NCBI GenBank assembly: GCA_021018995.1
Contig: CM037584.1
Coordinates: 175,044,317-175,108,316, forward strand
Origin: Chloranthus sessilifolius
Lineage: Eukaryota > Streptophyta > Magnoliopsida > Chloranthales > Chloranthaceae
Direction of reading: 5' to 3'
DNA: 64,000 bases
Shown here: positions 11,640-24,674 of the stretch, in pieces
How positions within the stretch are numbered: the first letter of the stretch is position 1
Layout: each line of letters begins with the position of its first letter
Notes under the pieces: model-generated
What the model saw: the letters and a program-made list of their open reading frames with translations, nothing else
Told to the model about the DNA's origin: nothing
Databases searched by the model: none
Program-made: the position numbers and the translations under genes

Positions 11640-11850
11640 GGTTATAGTAGTGTGTTAAACATGAGGTTGGGTGTGTACGTAATGTATAACCCTATTCACT
11701 TAGGAAATCAAGTTGGTGTAGAATTTCATGGGCCTAACTCAATCTCACAAAACCGGCTTGTAAGGTAAGGAGTGCCCAAATTATATATAGCCCAAGACCT
11801 CCAAGCCCACAGGCAATGTGGGAATATTCTAACAGTTGGTATCAGAGCAT
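11640..11850 (+). mobile_element. LTR end with initiator-Met primer site
   Basis: The stretch ending GGGAATATTCTAACA is followed directly by GTTGGTATCAGAGCATC, a near-perfect initiator-Met primer site. The upstream words AAACCGGCTTGTAAGGTAAG and a TATA-like TTATATATAGCCC are usual in short plant LTRs. The downstream interior cannot be assigned and is cut by gypsy G2 at 12,041. Fossil. Confidence 0.5.
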
Positions 11851-12040
11851 CATTCCTGACCTAACCCATCGCTAACATCATTCTCACCCTCCTAACGTCA
11901 GTCAGGTCAACAATTTGACCTAAGATGCCCACAATCCATGTATCAATCTGATCGAAATTCCATGCTTTACAAATTTGGGGAAGGTAAGATGTTTTGGGGT
12001 ATAGTTTTTTACTTTTGGAGGAATCTTTGATGAAAATCGC

Positions 12041-12976
12041 TGACGCAGGACGATACCCTAAACTGCGTGAATGCGATGACTAATTGCTTGTCGAAATTAA
12101 AGTGAATTAAACTAAGCAATAAATCTGAAAATATAACGAATACCTTAGGCGTTCGTAGTATTCCATGGGAGGATCACGTATAATTCGAGCAGGGTTCAGT
12201 CCGAGCGTTAGATCCGTTAGGTTGCAGCGCGGATCGATCCTAGAGATAGAACCCTAGATTTCCAGATTAAGGCGCTCACAGTGCAATGATGGAATCTCTG
12301 GTTTTTGGGTTATTTTGATATGGCTGGGCTTAGCAATCTGATGGAGGCTACGGATGATGAATCAGATCGATTCAATGATTTAGGGGGGAAACTAGGGTTT
12401 AGGAATTTCAAAAGGATGATGGCTGATTTAGGGTTGTGGGATCAACACAGGCATATAAAATAACAGATTGATAGATAGAAGATAGATTTTGACGGGCTTC
12501 ACACTCTTGACTTCACACCAAACCCTTCTCGGGAAGAAGAATCACTCTTCGGAGAAACTCATCTCAAGTCTCAAAAGTAAAACGCTCATTCATTCAATAA
12601 TCAATAACTAATTACATTGTTTTTCTTAAGGACCTTATATAGGAGGTCTTACAATAAAAGAAAACCCTAAAACGAATATTAAATAAAAGACAAATAAACC
12701 CCTAAAACAAAAGTTCGAAACTAAACTTCTAAAACAACTCGGCACGATTTCGATCGATCGAAATTGAAAATCGTTCGATCGAAATTCATTTATATAAAAT
12801 ATCGTCGTCGACATTCGATTGAATTTCGATCAATCGAATTTTCCTGTGCTCCTTCAATTTCCAGAATTTCATCTTTCGACTCTTTCGCCTAGTTTTGATT
12901 TTCATTCCGCTTCTTCCGACGTCGGTATACACGAAACGATCCATATCCAATGTCTACGATATCGGCGTCCCCGTCA
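12041..12976 (-). repeat. G2 LTR (3' LTR in element sense)
   Basis: 936 bp, TG...CA ends on the plus strand (TGACGCAGGA ... CCCGTCA). TATA-like CCTATATAAGG on the minus strand at about 12,642-12,652. A cluster of TTCGATCGATCGAA-type palindromes lies at about 12,748-12,842, upstream of the TATA box in element sense. Confidence 0.8.
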
Positions 12977-14863
12977 ATTCTCCCCGACTCAAAATGTTTC
13001 ATCACCGATGAAACACGCATGAAGTGAATCCTGGCACTCGGTGACGTACGAGCATCATCTCGGTACATTATAGAGGGACGTACCCGGTAAACCTCTCCTT
13101 GACGAGCCCAATAACCCGGCTCGTCAAGCCACTCTACCAAATACTTTTGAAGTTTCACATCGACTCGCCCGGACCTGAAGGAATTCATCCCCGATGAAGT
13201 GTGATCCCGATATCGACCGGGAATACGAGAATTCAAGCGACGAACTCTCTCATGATTGGCCCATGCACTCTCGGTAGTCGATTCGCCAACCCTCTGTATC
13301 CCGTAAACCAGAAATTTTTTGCCACAGATGAATGCCACAATATTATCCCAAATTTCCTCAATTATCTCTTTTCTCTGCCTGCTTAGATATGAAAGTGGTA
13401 TTGGCTGCAAAGTTGGGATGGGATCATGAATAAGAGACGGTCGAAAAGGATTGCAAGGTGGTGGGGTTGAGCCCAGAGAAGGAACTAGGGCGTCCACATT
13501 AAATGTAGAGCTGACCCCTATATCCAATGGAAGCTCGAGAACATATGCATTAGGTCCGCTCCTTGCCACAATTCTAAAAGGTCCAACGTCGTGGGCCTGG
13601 AGATCCTTTACGACTCTCGATGGGAATCGTTCAAGCCTAACCCGAACCATCACATAATCATTCAATTGAAATTTCATAAAAGCCTTAGATAACTGCATCG
13701 ATATTTTTAGAGTTTCATTGCATAAATTAATTTTAAACTTAATTTCGGCATGCAATGCGGAATGAGACTCAAAAGATGACTCACAATAAGACTTGGAATG
13801 TATAGCAGTATGCAACTTGAGACTATGATGTGCATGCGACACTAACGACTCATGTGTGATCAAATCAAGTGGCACGATTGGCTCATGTGGACTCAACTCA
13901 ACAGATTCCAATGACTCATTGGTAGGTGAAGTGATTGGCTCATGTGTACTCGACCCAACATCACTATCCACAAGGGAGATAGAAGTCCCTTTAACACTAA
14001 CGAGACTTTCGTCAGCTTTTTCCATCTCCTCTTCACTCATCACGGTTCTAGGGTCATACACTTCCTCTTCTACTTTCATATTTTCGAGCTCCTTAGAACT
14101 TTCCCTTTTAATCAATAAATTCAGAGTGAAAAATTATGTGGAGCATTGGTAAGCAAAGTGTCCAAATCCCTGACACTTGGAGCAATCAGGACACTTGTCT
14201 ATCTTTGGTTTTTAAAATCGTATAAAATGACGGTGTGCGAGAGGAGCATAATTCTCGATAAGTCGCTCCCTCATGTCCTCCCATTGTGTGATGGGCTTAC
14301 GATTAGCTAACTCGAGTAGAAGCTCAACATTAGTCCAATAGGTTTTGGCACTACCCTCGAACCTTATTTTCACTAACCTAACTTTGTACTCATTCAGTAC
14401 GCCATACCAATCAAAATACTCTTCTACACTAGACAACCATTCCACGAAGGTTTTGGGGTTTAGCCACCCCTCAAAACATGGAACTTCATCCCGAATAGAT
14501 TTTAGAAACTTTTCGGCGGGATCGTACTCGAGTTCACGCTGATGAGCGTATCCCCTAACTCTAGTCTCATCACGACTTTTGGGACTTTGCCAAGAATTTG
14601 GTGTGTAGCGGCTCCTATTATTAATTGCACGCATTTGGGCTTTGATGTCCCTAAGGGCATCGACAATCTCGCTCATGCTCATGGTGAACACGGCGTACTA
14701 ACATGGGTGCTAAATGCCATGCAAACATGAGCCACAATGAATAAGGAATTTTGTCAAACAGTAGACGTACATACTTTTGAACACAAATGAGATAAAATGC
14801 AACGAAAATTAAAATGACACACAATATGCCCTAACCTAGAACCTAGGGCTCTAATACCAAAAC

Positions 14864-15824
14864 TGACGCAGGATGGTACCCTAAACTACGTGAATGCAAT
14901 GATTAAATGATTGCCGAAATAGAATTGAATTTAAATTAAGCAATAAACCTTAAAATATAGCGAATACCTTAGGCTTCCGTAGTATTCCATGGGAGGATCA
15001 CGTATAATTCGAGCAAGTTCAGTCCAGGCGTTAGATCCGTTAAGTTGCAGCGCGGATCGATCCAAGAGATAGAACTCTAGATTTCCATATTAAGGCGCTT
15101 ACAGTGCAATGATGGAATTTCTGGTTTTCGGGTTATTTTGATATGGCTGGGCTTAGCAGTCTGATGGAGGCTACGGTTGTTGAATAGGATTGGTTCAATG
15201 GCTTAGGGAAAAGCTAGAGTTTAGGATCTCAAAAGGATGATGGCTGATTTAGGATTGTGGGATCAACACAAGCATAGAAAATAAGATATTGATAGATAGA
15301 AGATAGATTTTGGCGAGCTTCACTCCAAACCCTTCTCGGAAAGAAGAATCACTCTTCGGAGAAACTCATCTCAAGTCTCAAAAGCAAAACGCTCATTCAT
15401 TCAATAATCAATAACTAATTACATTGTTTTTCTTAAGGACCTTATATAGGAGGTCTTACAATAAAAGAAAACCCTAAAACGAATATTAAATAAAAGACAA
15501 ATAAACCCCTAAAACAAAAGTTCGAAACTAAACTTCTAAAACAACTCGGCACGATTTTAATCGATCAAACTTGAAAATCGATCGAAATTGAAATTCGATC
15601 GATCGAAATTCATTTATATAAAATATCACCGTCGACATTCGATTGATTGAAATTTTAATTTCGATCGATCGAAATTTAAATTCGATCAATCGAACTTTTC
15701 CTGTGCTCCTTCAATTTCCAGAATTTCATCTTTCGCCTAGTTTTGATTTCCATTCCACTTCTTCCGATGTCGGTATACACGAAACGGTCCATATCCAATG
15801 TCTACGATGTCGGCGTCCCCATCA
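14864..15824 (-). repeat. G2 LTR (5' LTR in element sense)
   Basis: 961 bp copy of the left LTR, including the same TATA and CGATCGATCG palindrome cluster (about 15,555-15,690). It is a little longer in the palindrome region than its partner. Confidence 0.8.
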
Positions 15825-16549
15825 ACTGCATTTCATACTTTTCTAGAGTTCTAGACTTTGGGAGCTGATAGTTGGATCGGTATTGGATGCTCAAACTACC
15901 TGTAAAGTTTCATTGAGATCTGTCCAGCCACCAAAGAGTCCTGTCGAATTTTCTATTCTCTCCTTAACGTCATTTGCCACGAATTTTGGAGCTACGAACT
16001 TCTGGGGTTGATCTGCCACTGCAACCTCTACTCTTCAGTTGGCCAATACTACTACTCGTGAAGTTTCAGTGAGAATGATACAGCCATGAAGAAGTTATGT
16101 GGATTTTAATGTAATGAAGCTCCTCAATTTAACGTGTAGACCCGGGATGTGTTACAATATCTAAGTTTTGTTCAATTGAAGTGAAATCTTTGCTGGTTAC
16201 ACTATTTTGGGGAGATTCATGATGGGATATCAGGATGGTGTGCACCTCTTTCTCCTCTTTCTCTAGTCTCCTTTATCCTTTTTCTGGTGCTATGCTTGAA
16301 CAAATTTATTTATTATCTGTTTCCCGTAAGATATACCAGCACAGATGACAGATCTTATTAGCTAGATTTGGTGTTGCTCTTGATTTGTTTCATAGGGGTG
16401 CTGCTCTTGGTCTTTAGTCATTTACGGTGGGGGTCTCCCACATTGGAAATTAATCGTAGAGGTGTTTCCCCCAATGGATGATATTTATCAAGGTGTTTCC
16501 TACACTGGTTGATATTTGTGGAGGGTTCCACACAAAATTTGATTGGGTT
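15825..16549. other. Unassigned stretch between gypsy G2 and the copia A remains
   Basis: About 725 bp without a recognisable coding motif or LTR border. It may be the decayed 5' part of copia A, but nothing in it proves that. Confidence 0.35.
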
Positions 16550-17522
16550 TAACCTATTGATTGCATTTTTTTTATTCACCTTGGGATAGAAAATGAATTC
16601 CAATTTAAGAACAGATTTGTGCTCCTTGTGGGTCAAGCATGCCATTTTTAAAGGGAGTCTTCCTGCTTCTCAAAGCACAGTTATTGGCTCACTATGTGCT
16701 TCTGCATCATCGGCATATCCAGCCATTTATTCTCCTCAGTCTGCTATTTGGGTCATTAATTCCGGAGCCACGGACTATATGACTGTTGAGCCTCACTTAT
16801 TATCATTGTCAACCCCACACACTATCTAGGCAAGTACGTTTGACCTTGATGATCTCCAGGGTCACCATCTCAGCCTCACCACCAGACTTGTTAGATAGCA
16901 TCATTCCCTCACCACCAAACTTGAAACGATCGGCCTTGATCTCCATAACCATCTTCTCAGTCTTGAATTATGACTCGAGCAATTCAGCATCTAGACCCCC
17001 ATTCTCCATTAGCCAATGTCTCACATCGCAGTCCCCAAGTTCAAGGGAGTGGCACCTTACATGGCCGAGGTCGTGGGTTCAACTCCACCAACAATCTCAC
17101 CAACCCTCCTTAGACCCCACGACCCCATCCATGCACTCCATGTCAAATCTGTGGTCGTTTAAACCACATGGAAATTAATTGTTGTGGTAGGCAAGATTAT
17201 GTTGTGCCATGCCGTCGGACACACTGGCTCAAACCACTTGCTATACATGGTAGTTGGTACCTCTTTCACCGTTCCACTCAGTCCTACTTGGTACCCGGAT
17301 TCCAACACCACTTCTTACCACATCACTGCTGATCTGGGCAACCTCCCCACTATGAATATCAAGGACAAAATCAACTTTGTGCAAGCAATGGCTCCAGTTT
17401 GCAAGTCTCCAATATTGGCTCCTCTATCCTAAAAACCCCTCTGTCTTTCCTTTAACTCAATGAAATATTAGATGTGCCCAACATCACAAAGAACCTTTTG
17501 TCTATTTCACAACTAACCCAAG
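16550..17522 (+). mobile_element. Ty1-copia element A, piece 1 (end of gag, protease)
   Basis: Old plus-strand copia fossil. The protease region shows WVINSGATDYMT, the copia W-DSGAT signature, and the piece ends with the words LDVPNITKNLLSISQLT, which lead into integrase in this superfamily. Gypsy G3 is inserted right after it with duplication ccaag (17,518-17,522 and 24,289-24,293). Broken in many places. Confidence 0.75.
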
Positions 17523-18497
17523 TGACGCGGGACAACGACCCTAAAACGCATGAATGGTAATGAGACGCTAGTTTGCCGAAATTAAACTGATTAAATCAAA
17601 CATAATCTCAAAATTACTCGCGATACCTTAGGATTTCGTAGATTTCCGCTTGGGTGATCACGTTTTGTTTGGCTAGAGTCCAGTCCGATGCACTAGATCC
17701 ATTAGCTTCGCAGAAGGGGATCCTAGAGATAGAACTCTAGCTGCTTCCAGATTAGGGCTCTCGCTCGCAAATTCAAGGTAGAATCACTGGTTTTTTCATC
17801 AGGATTTGTTGATTCATGTTGATTTAATGGCTCAGGTGAGATCTAGGATTTAGGGTTTTCGGGATAATCACAGAGTAATGGTTGAAATAGGTTTATTGGG
17901 ATCGATAAGATGGCAGAGAATAGATAAGCAAAGAGATAGAGATAGGAGATAGGAGATTGTGGGCTTCGCACCCTTGGCTTCACCCCAAACCTTCCGCGGG
18001 AGAGAAGATTCACTCTTCAAAAGCTCATCTCAAGCTGAAAGCAATTTCCCTTTTTTCATTAATCAATTATTAACATTTACAATGTTTATACAGACCTTAT
18101 ATAGGAGGCCTCAAAGTAGAAAACCCTAAAACATAATAATTACGAAACTCTCCTGAAGTGCTTACACACGAAACAAAAAGAAACCTCGGAAAAAAGATTG
18201 AAAAAGTCAAGTTCGAAGGTGACTCGCTTGAGCTACTTATTCCAGAGAAAATTCTTCTGCACTCCTTCGATGTCTCGCTCGAGCAACAACCAAACTCGCT
18301 CGAGCGACTTTTGGCCGAAAGTTTAGCCTTATTTCTACAGCATCCTCGCTCGAGCGGGAAGTGAAGTCGCTCAAGCGACTTCGAGCAATGTGTTCTCCTT
18401 CCTTCAGGCCTGGTTCTGGTTCCAGTTCCACTTCTTCCGACGCCGGTACAAGAGACATGGTCCATAGCCGATGTCCACAATGTTGGCATCCCCGTCA
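17523..18497 (-). repeat. G3 LTR (3' LTR in element sense)
   Basis: 975 bp, TGACGCGGGA ... CCCGTCA. TATA-like CCTATATAAGG (minus strand) near 18,091-18,101. About five copies of the 12-bp palindrome TCGCTCGAGCGA or variants lie at 18,213-18,385, upstream of TATA in element sense. Confidence 0.85.
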
Positions 18498-21400
18498 ATT
18501 CCCCCGAACCGAAAAGATTGCATCACCGATGAAGCTGAGTCGTGATATTGATCGAGCATGTCGGGGTCTAGGCGACGAACCTCGTCTTTATTTATCCACG
18601 CATTTTCGAAGTCCGGCTTACCCATCCATTTCACCAAATATTTCTGAAATCCTCCGCCATGGGTGGACACCACAAGATCATCCAATATCGCTTCGATTAC
18701 ATCTTTCCTCTGCTTGCTTGGGGAAGGAAGTGGTAAAGGCTGCAAGGTTGGGTTGGGATTGTGAATTGAGGCCGGTTGGAAAGGATTGCAAGGAGGTGGG
18801 GTTGGGCCCAGAGAAGTAACTAGGTCTTCCACATTAAACGTTGAGTTAATCCCCGTATCTGGTGGAAGCTCAAGAACATAAGCATTAGAACCACTCTTTA
18901 TTACAATTCTAAAAGGCCCAGTGTCGCGGGCTTGGAGTTTCTCAGCGATTCCCATCAGGAATCGCTCAAGCCTAATTTGAACCATCACATGATCGTCAAT
19001 TTGAAATTCCTTGAAACGCTTATGCGCATCCGCCGATAATTTGTATTGATCATTGCTTGAATTAATTTTTTGTCTAATTTCAGCATGCAAACTATGAATA
19101 TGTTGTGCAAATGCATCTGCGGACTCGGACACTTGATGTGATGCAGACATGGGGATCAAATCTAAAGGTGTTCTAGGCCTATGACCATGTATGACCTCAA
19201 ATGGACTCATGCCTACGGACCTATTGACTGAATTGTTATGTGCAAACTTGGCCATTGGCAAGATAAAATCCCAAGTCCTAATGTGATCACCGACAAGGCT
19301 ACGAAGAAGATTGGCTAAGCTTCTATTGGTGGTTTCGATTTGGCCATCAGTTTAAGGGTGATAGGCCGAAGAGAACTGTAACATGGTACCCATCATGTGC
19401 CACAGGGTCTTCCAAAAGTAGCTAGTGAACTTGACGTCCCTATCTGACACGATGGTCTTGGGCATCCCATGGAGACGCACTTCCTCTCCGAAAACAATTT
19501 AGCAATGTGAACTGCATCAAAGGTTCTGGAGCACGATATAAAGTGAGCCATTTTGGAGAAGCGGTCCGCTACCACAAAAATTGAATCATGTTTTCGCGGA
19601 GTCTTGGGGAGTCCGAGCATGAAATTCATTGAGATGTCTTGCCACGGTGTGAATGGCACAAGTAAAGGGGTGTACAAACCAGCATTTTGCCTACTCTACT
19701 TGGACACTTGGCATGTACGATATTGTTTCACAACCCGAGAAACATCCCTCATTAGGCTAGGCCAATAAAACCTATCCTCTACAAACGCAACGGTCTTATT
19801 ATGGCCGAAATGCCCAGCAATCCCCTCAGAATGTAACTCCAAAATGAGAAAGTCACACAATGAAGTGCGATGGATGCATAGGTGATTGCCTTTGAACAAA
19901 TACTCGTCTTACAGGGTATACTTGGAGTTAGTGTTGGTCGGATTACCAAGGAGAGCAGTGTACTCCATCCTGAAATATGGGCACTCAGGATACTCTTCTT
20001 TCAATCGCTCAAATCTGTCAACCTCGGTGCTCATGGTTTCCAAAGTCACCACCCAATGACCAAGCGCATCAACCATTTTCTTTTTAACATCGGCCTTGTG
20101 CTTCAATACGAATGTGAACCCTTGGAGGTACTCGACCCATGCCGCATGCCTCGGGTACAACTTCTTTTGGGAAGCAAGGAAGCGCAAGGCTTCATGATCG
20201 GAAACATGACAAACTCCTGCGGTCTAAGGTAATGTTTCCAATACCAAAGGGATCGACCGACTGCATAAAATTCCTTGTCATAGGTGGAATACTTCTGCTT
20301 GGCCTCGTTAAGCTTTTCACTAAAGTAGGTCACTGGGTGGTCCTCTTGTCTAAGTACTCCGCCTATACCCACACCCGATGCATCACATGCAACCTCAAAG
20401 ACTTTAGAAAAATCTGGTAGACACATGACCGGTGCACTAGTCATTCTCTCCTTAATCTCGGCAAAGGCCCTCATTACGACTTTTCTCCATTAAAACTCCC
20501 CTTTTCTCATGCAGTGGGTAATGGGAGCCATAATGGTGCTAAAATTTTGAATGAAACGACGATAGAATGTAACCAAGCCATGAAAGCTATGGACATTGTG
20601 AGTATTCTTAGGTTCGGGCCACTCGATAATAGCCTTAGCCTTATCGGGGGTCCGCAACCATCCCGTCTGCTGAGACAATGAATACCAAGAAGAAAACGGA
20701 TCATTGCATGAATGTGCACTTCTTGAAGTTCGTGTATAATTTCTCTCCCCTCAAGGTCTCAAACCAACCTAAGGTGGGTCAAGTGTTGCTCCTCATCATG
20801 ACTATAAACTAAGATGTCGTCGAAATACACAAGGAATTTGCCTAGAAACGGCCTCAACACTTGGGTCATGAGCCTCATGAATGTGTTCGAGGCATTAGAA
20901 AGCCCAAAAGGCATGACCATCCACTCATAAAGACCATCTTTGGTCTTGAAGGGAGTTTTCCACTCATCACCGGGGCGGATATGGACTTGATGGTAGCCAC
21001 TTATAAGGTCTATCTTGGAGAAGGTAGTGGCACCAACCATCATATCCAACATGTCGTCAAGCCTCGGTATAGGAAGTCGATACTTGACTGTAACCTTATT
21101 GATGGCCCAACTATCCACACACATTCACCAAGTACTATCTTTCTTGGGCGTGAGTAGTGCGGGTATGGAACAAGGGCTCAAACTCTCTTGGATGAACCTC
21201 TTTTGAAGGAGATCATCGACTTGCCACGTTAATTCGGTATGTTCAACCGGATTCAGCCTATAATGGGGCCAGTTCGGTAGTGTGGATCTAGGAACTAAGT
21301 CTATGGCATGTTGAATGTCATGCATGGGAGGGAGGGGAGCTCATTGGGTAAATCTTCTGGGAAAACATTCGCAAATTCTTTCAAAATTGGCTCAACCTCC

Positions 21401-23313
21401 TTAGGGTGTTTGACAATAGACTCGCGAGCACGCTCAACAGTGATGACAACGTACACCACATTCTCATCCACAGATGCTCTTTCAAATTCTGAAGGGCTCA
21501 CAATGTTGATGGTCTTAGATTGACCGCCCTTCTCAAATTTGTTGGTTGATGGTGTTTTGGGAGGCAAGGGATTTAAAGTGAACTTCTTGTCCTTATACAT
21601 GAACGTGCATATGTTAGATCGACCAATAAGGGTCGCGTTCATGTCATTGAGCCACGGCCTTCCCAAAAAGATATGGCCCACATCCATCGGCACCACATCG
21701 CACCACAGGGTGTCTGAATACGAAGTCATTTGAATCGGCACACGACACCTTTGGGACATGGGAATGGATGAAGATTCAGCCCATGCGACTTTGTATGGTC
21801 TCGGGTGAACTTCGGGTGTAAGCCCTAAGCGGGTGATGGTATGAGTCGATACCACATTGGTACAACTATCGCTATCCATGATAACCCTACAACTCTTCTT
21901 TCCACATGTGGTGAAGGTGTGGAAGATGTTTTCCCTACGCCAATCCTCTTTCTCATCCCCTTGAGGATGTGCAAGGGCACACCTCACAACTAAGGCACGA
22001 CCACTAACATCACTTTCCTCATCGCTAAGTGTGACGTCTGGTTCGTACACTTCTTCCTCAACAACTCCATCATTCTCAGCTTCCTCTCCCTCAGTCTAGA
22101 GAGTCCTTTGGGGGTCTCTTGTAGGACATTGAAGGGTAAAGTGCCCCAACCCTTGACACTTATAGCATTTTACTTGAGAACCACCCCTTGAGGATTCTGC
22201 ACCCACATCTTTTCCCTTGTCAAACCACACATTGGTAGGAGTGGGTTGTGATGGTCTGGGAGGTGGGTTTCCAACACTAGACCTTCCCTCACCGGTACAT
22301 TGACCACTAGTTTGTGATTCAAACCGCTTCACCACTGTCGTTTTCATATACCTTTCAAGGTCTTGAACAACAACGTAACACTCGTCAAGAGTTTCAATGG
22401 GGTGAAAGACCAACTCTTTTTGCAATTCCAATCGCAATCAGATGCAGAATCTAGAAAGAGTGACTTGAGGATCTTCTGATACCATGGCTCTCATCACGAA
22501 CTCTTCAAATTTTCCAGTGTATTCTGTCACGGGCATACTACCTTGGCATAAATTTTATCATTGATCAAGTAAGCAATGGTAGTATGATAAAAGAACGTAC
22601 TTCTCCGTAAGTCGTACCTTCATGTCCCAACGGGTAATGGGTGGACAACACGCATTCACTCTTATGCGCTCGACGTTGACCCAAAAGAGTCGAGCTTGAC
22701 CAATGAGCTTCATCTTGGTGAGCCTAACACATCTCTTAATGCTCATGCGATACCACTCAAAATGTTGATCCATATCGTAGATCTAATCGAGGAAGATTTT
22801 AGGGTCCATTCTCCAATCGAAGGTTGGAAACTTAATTCGAACATTTTTTAGAAGTCTCCCATCGGGGTCGTAGTTATCTCCTCGATGATCTACCCGATTG
22901 TTCCGATTCCAATCATTCTGATGACCACCGCATTTACAGCGTGGACCAACACGCTCACGGCATTGATCAAGGTGCTCACCGACCCCTTCTAACCGATTGA
23001 CTCGGTCAAGCAGTTTACCATTGGAAGCCTCAAGGGTGGTTTGGGCTTGCTCCATGGCAGTCATCCTATCATTGATCGCACACAATTCAGCCTTGATGTC
23101 CCTAAGGGCATTGACAATCTCAGTCATATCCATGGTGATCATGGTTTACTAACACGGGTTCTAAAATGACATGCAACTATGAACCAACAAAGAATAAGGA
23201 CTTTGTCAAACACTAGATGTGCACAAATGAGCACAAATGAAATAAAATGCAATAAAATTAAAATGGCATGCAAGTATGCCCTAACCTAAAACCTAGTTCT
23301 CTGTTACCAAAAC

Positions 23314-24288
23314 TGACGCGAGGCAATGACCCTAAAACACATGAATGGTGATGAGATGCTGGTTTGTCGAAATTAAACTGATTAAATTAAACATAATCTC
23401 AAAATTACTCTCGATACCTTACGATTTCGTAGATTTTCACTTGGGTGATCACATTTGGTTCAGCTAGGGTCCAGTCTGATGCGTTAGATCTGTTAGCTTC
23501 GCAGAAGGGGAATCTAGAGATAGAACTCTAGCTGCTTCCAGATTAGGGCTCTCGCTCGCAGATTCAAGGTAGAATCACTAGGGTTTTTTCAGGATTTGTT
23601 AATTCGGGTTGGTTTAATGGCTCAGGTGAGATCTAGGGTTTAGGGTTTTCCGGAAAATCACAAAGTAATGGTTGAAATAGGTTTATTGGGATCGGTAAGA
23701 AGGCAGAGAATGGATAAGCAAAGAGATAGAGATAGGAGATAGGAGACTGTGGGCTTCGCACCCTTGGCTTCACACCAAACCCTTCGCGGAGATAAGATTC
23801 ACTCTTCAAAAGCTCATCTCAACCTGAAAGCAATTGCTCTTTTTTTGATTAATCAAATATTAACTTTTACAATGTTTATAAAGACCTTATATAGGAGGCC
23901 TCAAAGCAGAAAACCCTAAAACATAATAATTACAAAACTCTCCTGAAGTGCTTACATACGAAACAAAAAGAAACCTAGGAAAAAAGATTGAAAAAAGTCA
24001 AGTTCGAAGGTGACTCGCTCGAGCGACTTATTCCAGAGAAAATTCTTATGCGCTCCTTCGATGTCTAGCTCGAGCGACAACCAAACTCGCTCGAGCGACT
24101 TTTGGCTTAAAGTTTGGCCTTATTTTTTAAGCATCCTCGCTCGAGCGGGAAGTGAAGTCGCTCGAGCGACTTCGGGCAGTGTGTTCTCCTTCCTTCAGGC
24201 TTGGTTATGGTTCCTGTTCCGCTTCTTTCAAAGCCGGTACACGCGATATGGTCCATAGCCGATGTCCACAATGTCGGTGTCCCCGTCA
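23314..24288 (-). repeat. G3 LTR (5' LTR in element sense)
   Basis: 975 bp, the same length as its partner, with the same TATA site and the CTCGAG-centred palindrome cluster at about 24,010-24,172. The palindromes are better preserved here. Confidence 0.85.
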
Positions 24289-24674
24289 CCAAGATAATGT
24301 TCTCTATTAATTTCATGAAACTGATTTCTTTGTCAAGGATCAATGCACAGGGACGATCATACTCCACCAGCAAGAATAAAGGTGGCCTCTACAAAATACC
24401 CATTTGCATCTCTAGTCACATGATCAATTCTAACCAGCAGGCATTCCTTGGTGAACGTGTTTCATTTGAACAGTTGCATAGCATACTAGGGGACCTAACC
24501 CTCTCATTTATTCATTTTATATAATTATATACATTTTATGGATGATTATTGAAAGTTCACCTTGTCTTCCCTTTACTTCGAAAGTCAGGTGCCTACAATA
24601 TTTTTGCCATCAAACTTCAAGCTGAAATTTATTTTACTAAAAAATAAATTTTGCACACTGATGGCTGTATTAAA
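24289..24674 (+). mobile_element. Ty1-copia element A, piece 2 (start of integrase)
   Basis: Continues the copia A reading after G3: a decayed FHETDFFVKDQCTGTI-like stretch with GGLYKIPI, as found between protease and integrase in copia elements. It ends at TDGCI, the start of the conserved integrase acidic block, where copia B is inserted (ttaaa / ctaaa, 4 of 5). Confidence 0.7.

Larger units (their letters stand above)
12041..15824 (-). mobile_element. Ty3/gypsy element G2, short and broken
   Basis: 3.8-kb fossil in DUF2358 intron 1, read on the minus strand. Two LTRs bound it. The primer site (TGGTATTAGAGC, next to the right LTR) matches initiator Met, and a G-rich tract borders the left LTR. 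The interior holds gag (MSEIVDALRDIKAQM; FVEWLSSVEEYFDWYG; TYWTNVELL), an acidic linker and an integrase C-terminal part (GPFRIVARSGPNAYVLELP) ending in a chromodomain-like YLVEWLDEPG. Protease, reverse transcriptase and RNase H are not visible, the same layout as G1. Flanking pentamers atcgc / actgc agree at 3 of 5. The LTRs differ by roughly 7-10% by eye. Confidence 0.8.
17523..24288 (-). mobile_element. Ty3/gypsy element G3, near full length, broken
   Basis: 6.77-kb fossil on the minus strand inserted in copia A with a perfect 5-bp duplication (ccaag). Both LTRs are 975 bp. Parts in order from the right: primer site TGGTAACAGAGA (about 10 of 12 bases match initiator Met), gag at about 22.1-23.1 kb with a CCHC knuckle (CYKCQGLGHFTLQC), protease at about 21.3-22.0 kb, reverse transcriptase at about 20.5-21.3 kb with YFDDILVYS, RNase H at about 20.1-20.5 kb, integrase at about 18.5-19.9 kb ending in a chromodomain-like YLVKWMGKPDF, then a G-rich polypurine tract. 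This is a chromovirus-type order; the exact clade is uncertain. The LTRs differ by about 6-8% by eye, so it is younger than its copia host but not recent. Broken by a handful of changes. Confidence 0.88.

Noticed and set aside
13201-14152. Plus-strand open frames opposite G2
   Set aside because: Antisense shadows of gypsy gag and integrase-tail coding sequence on the minus strand.
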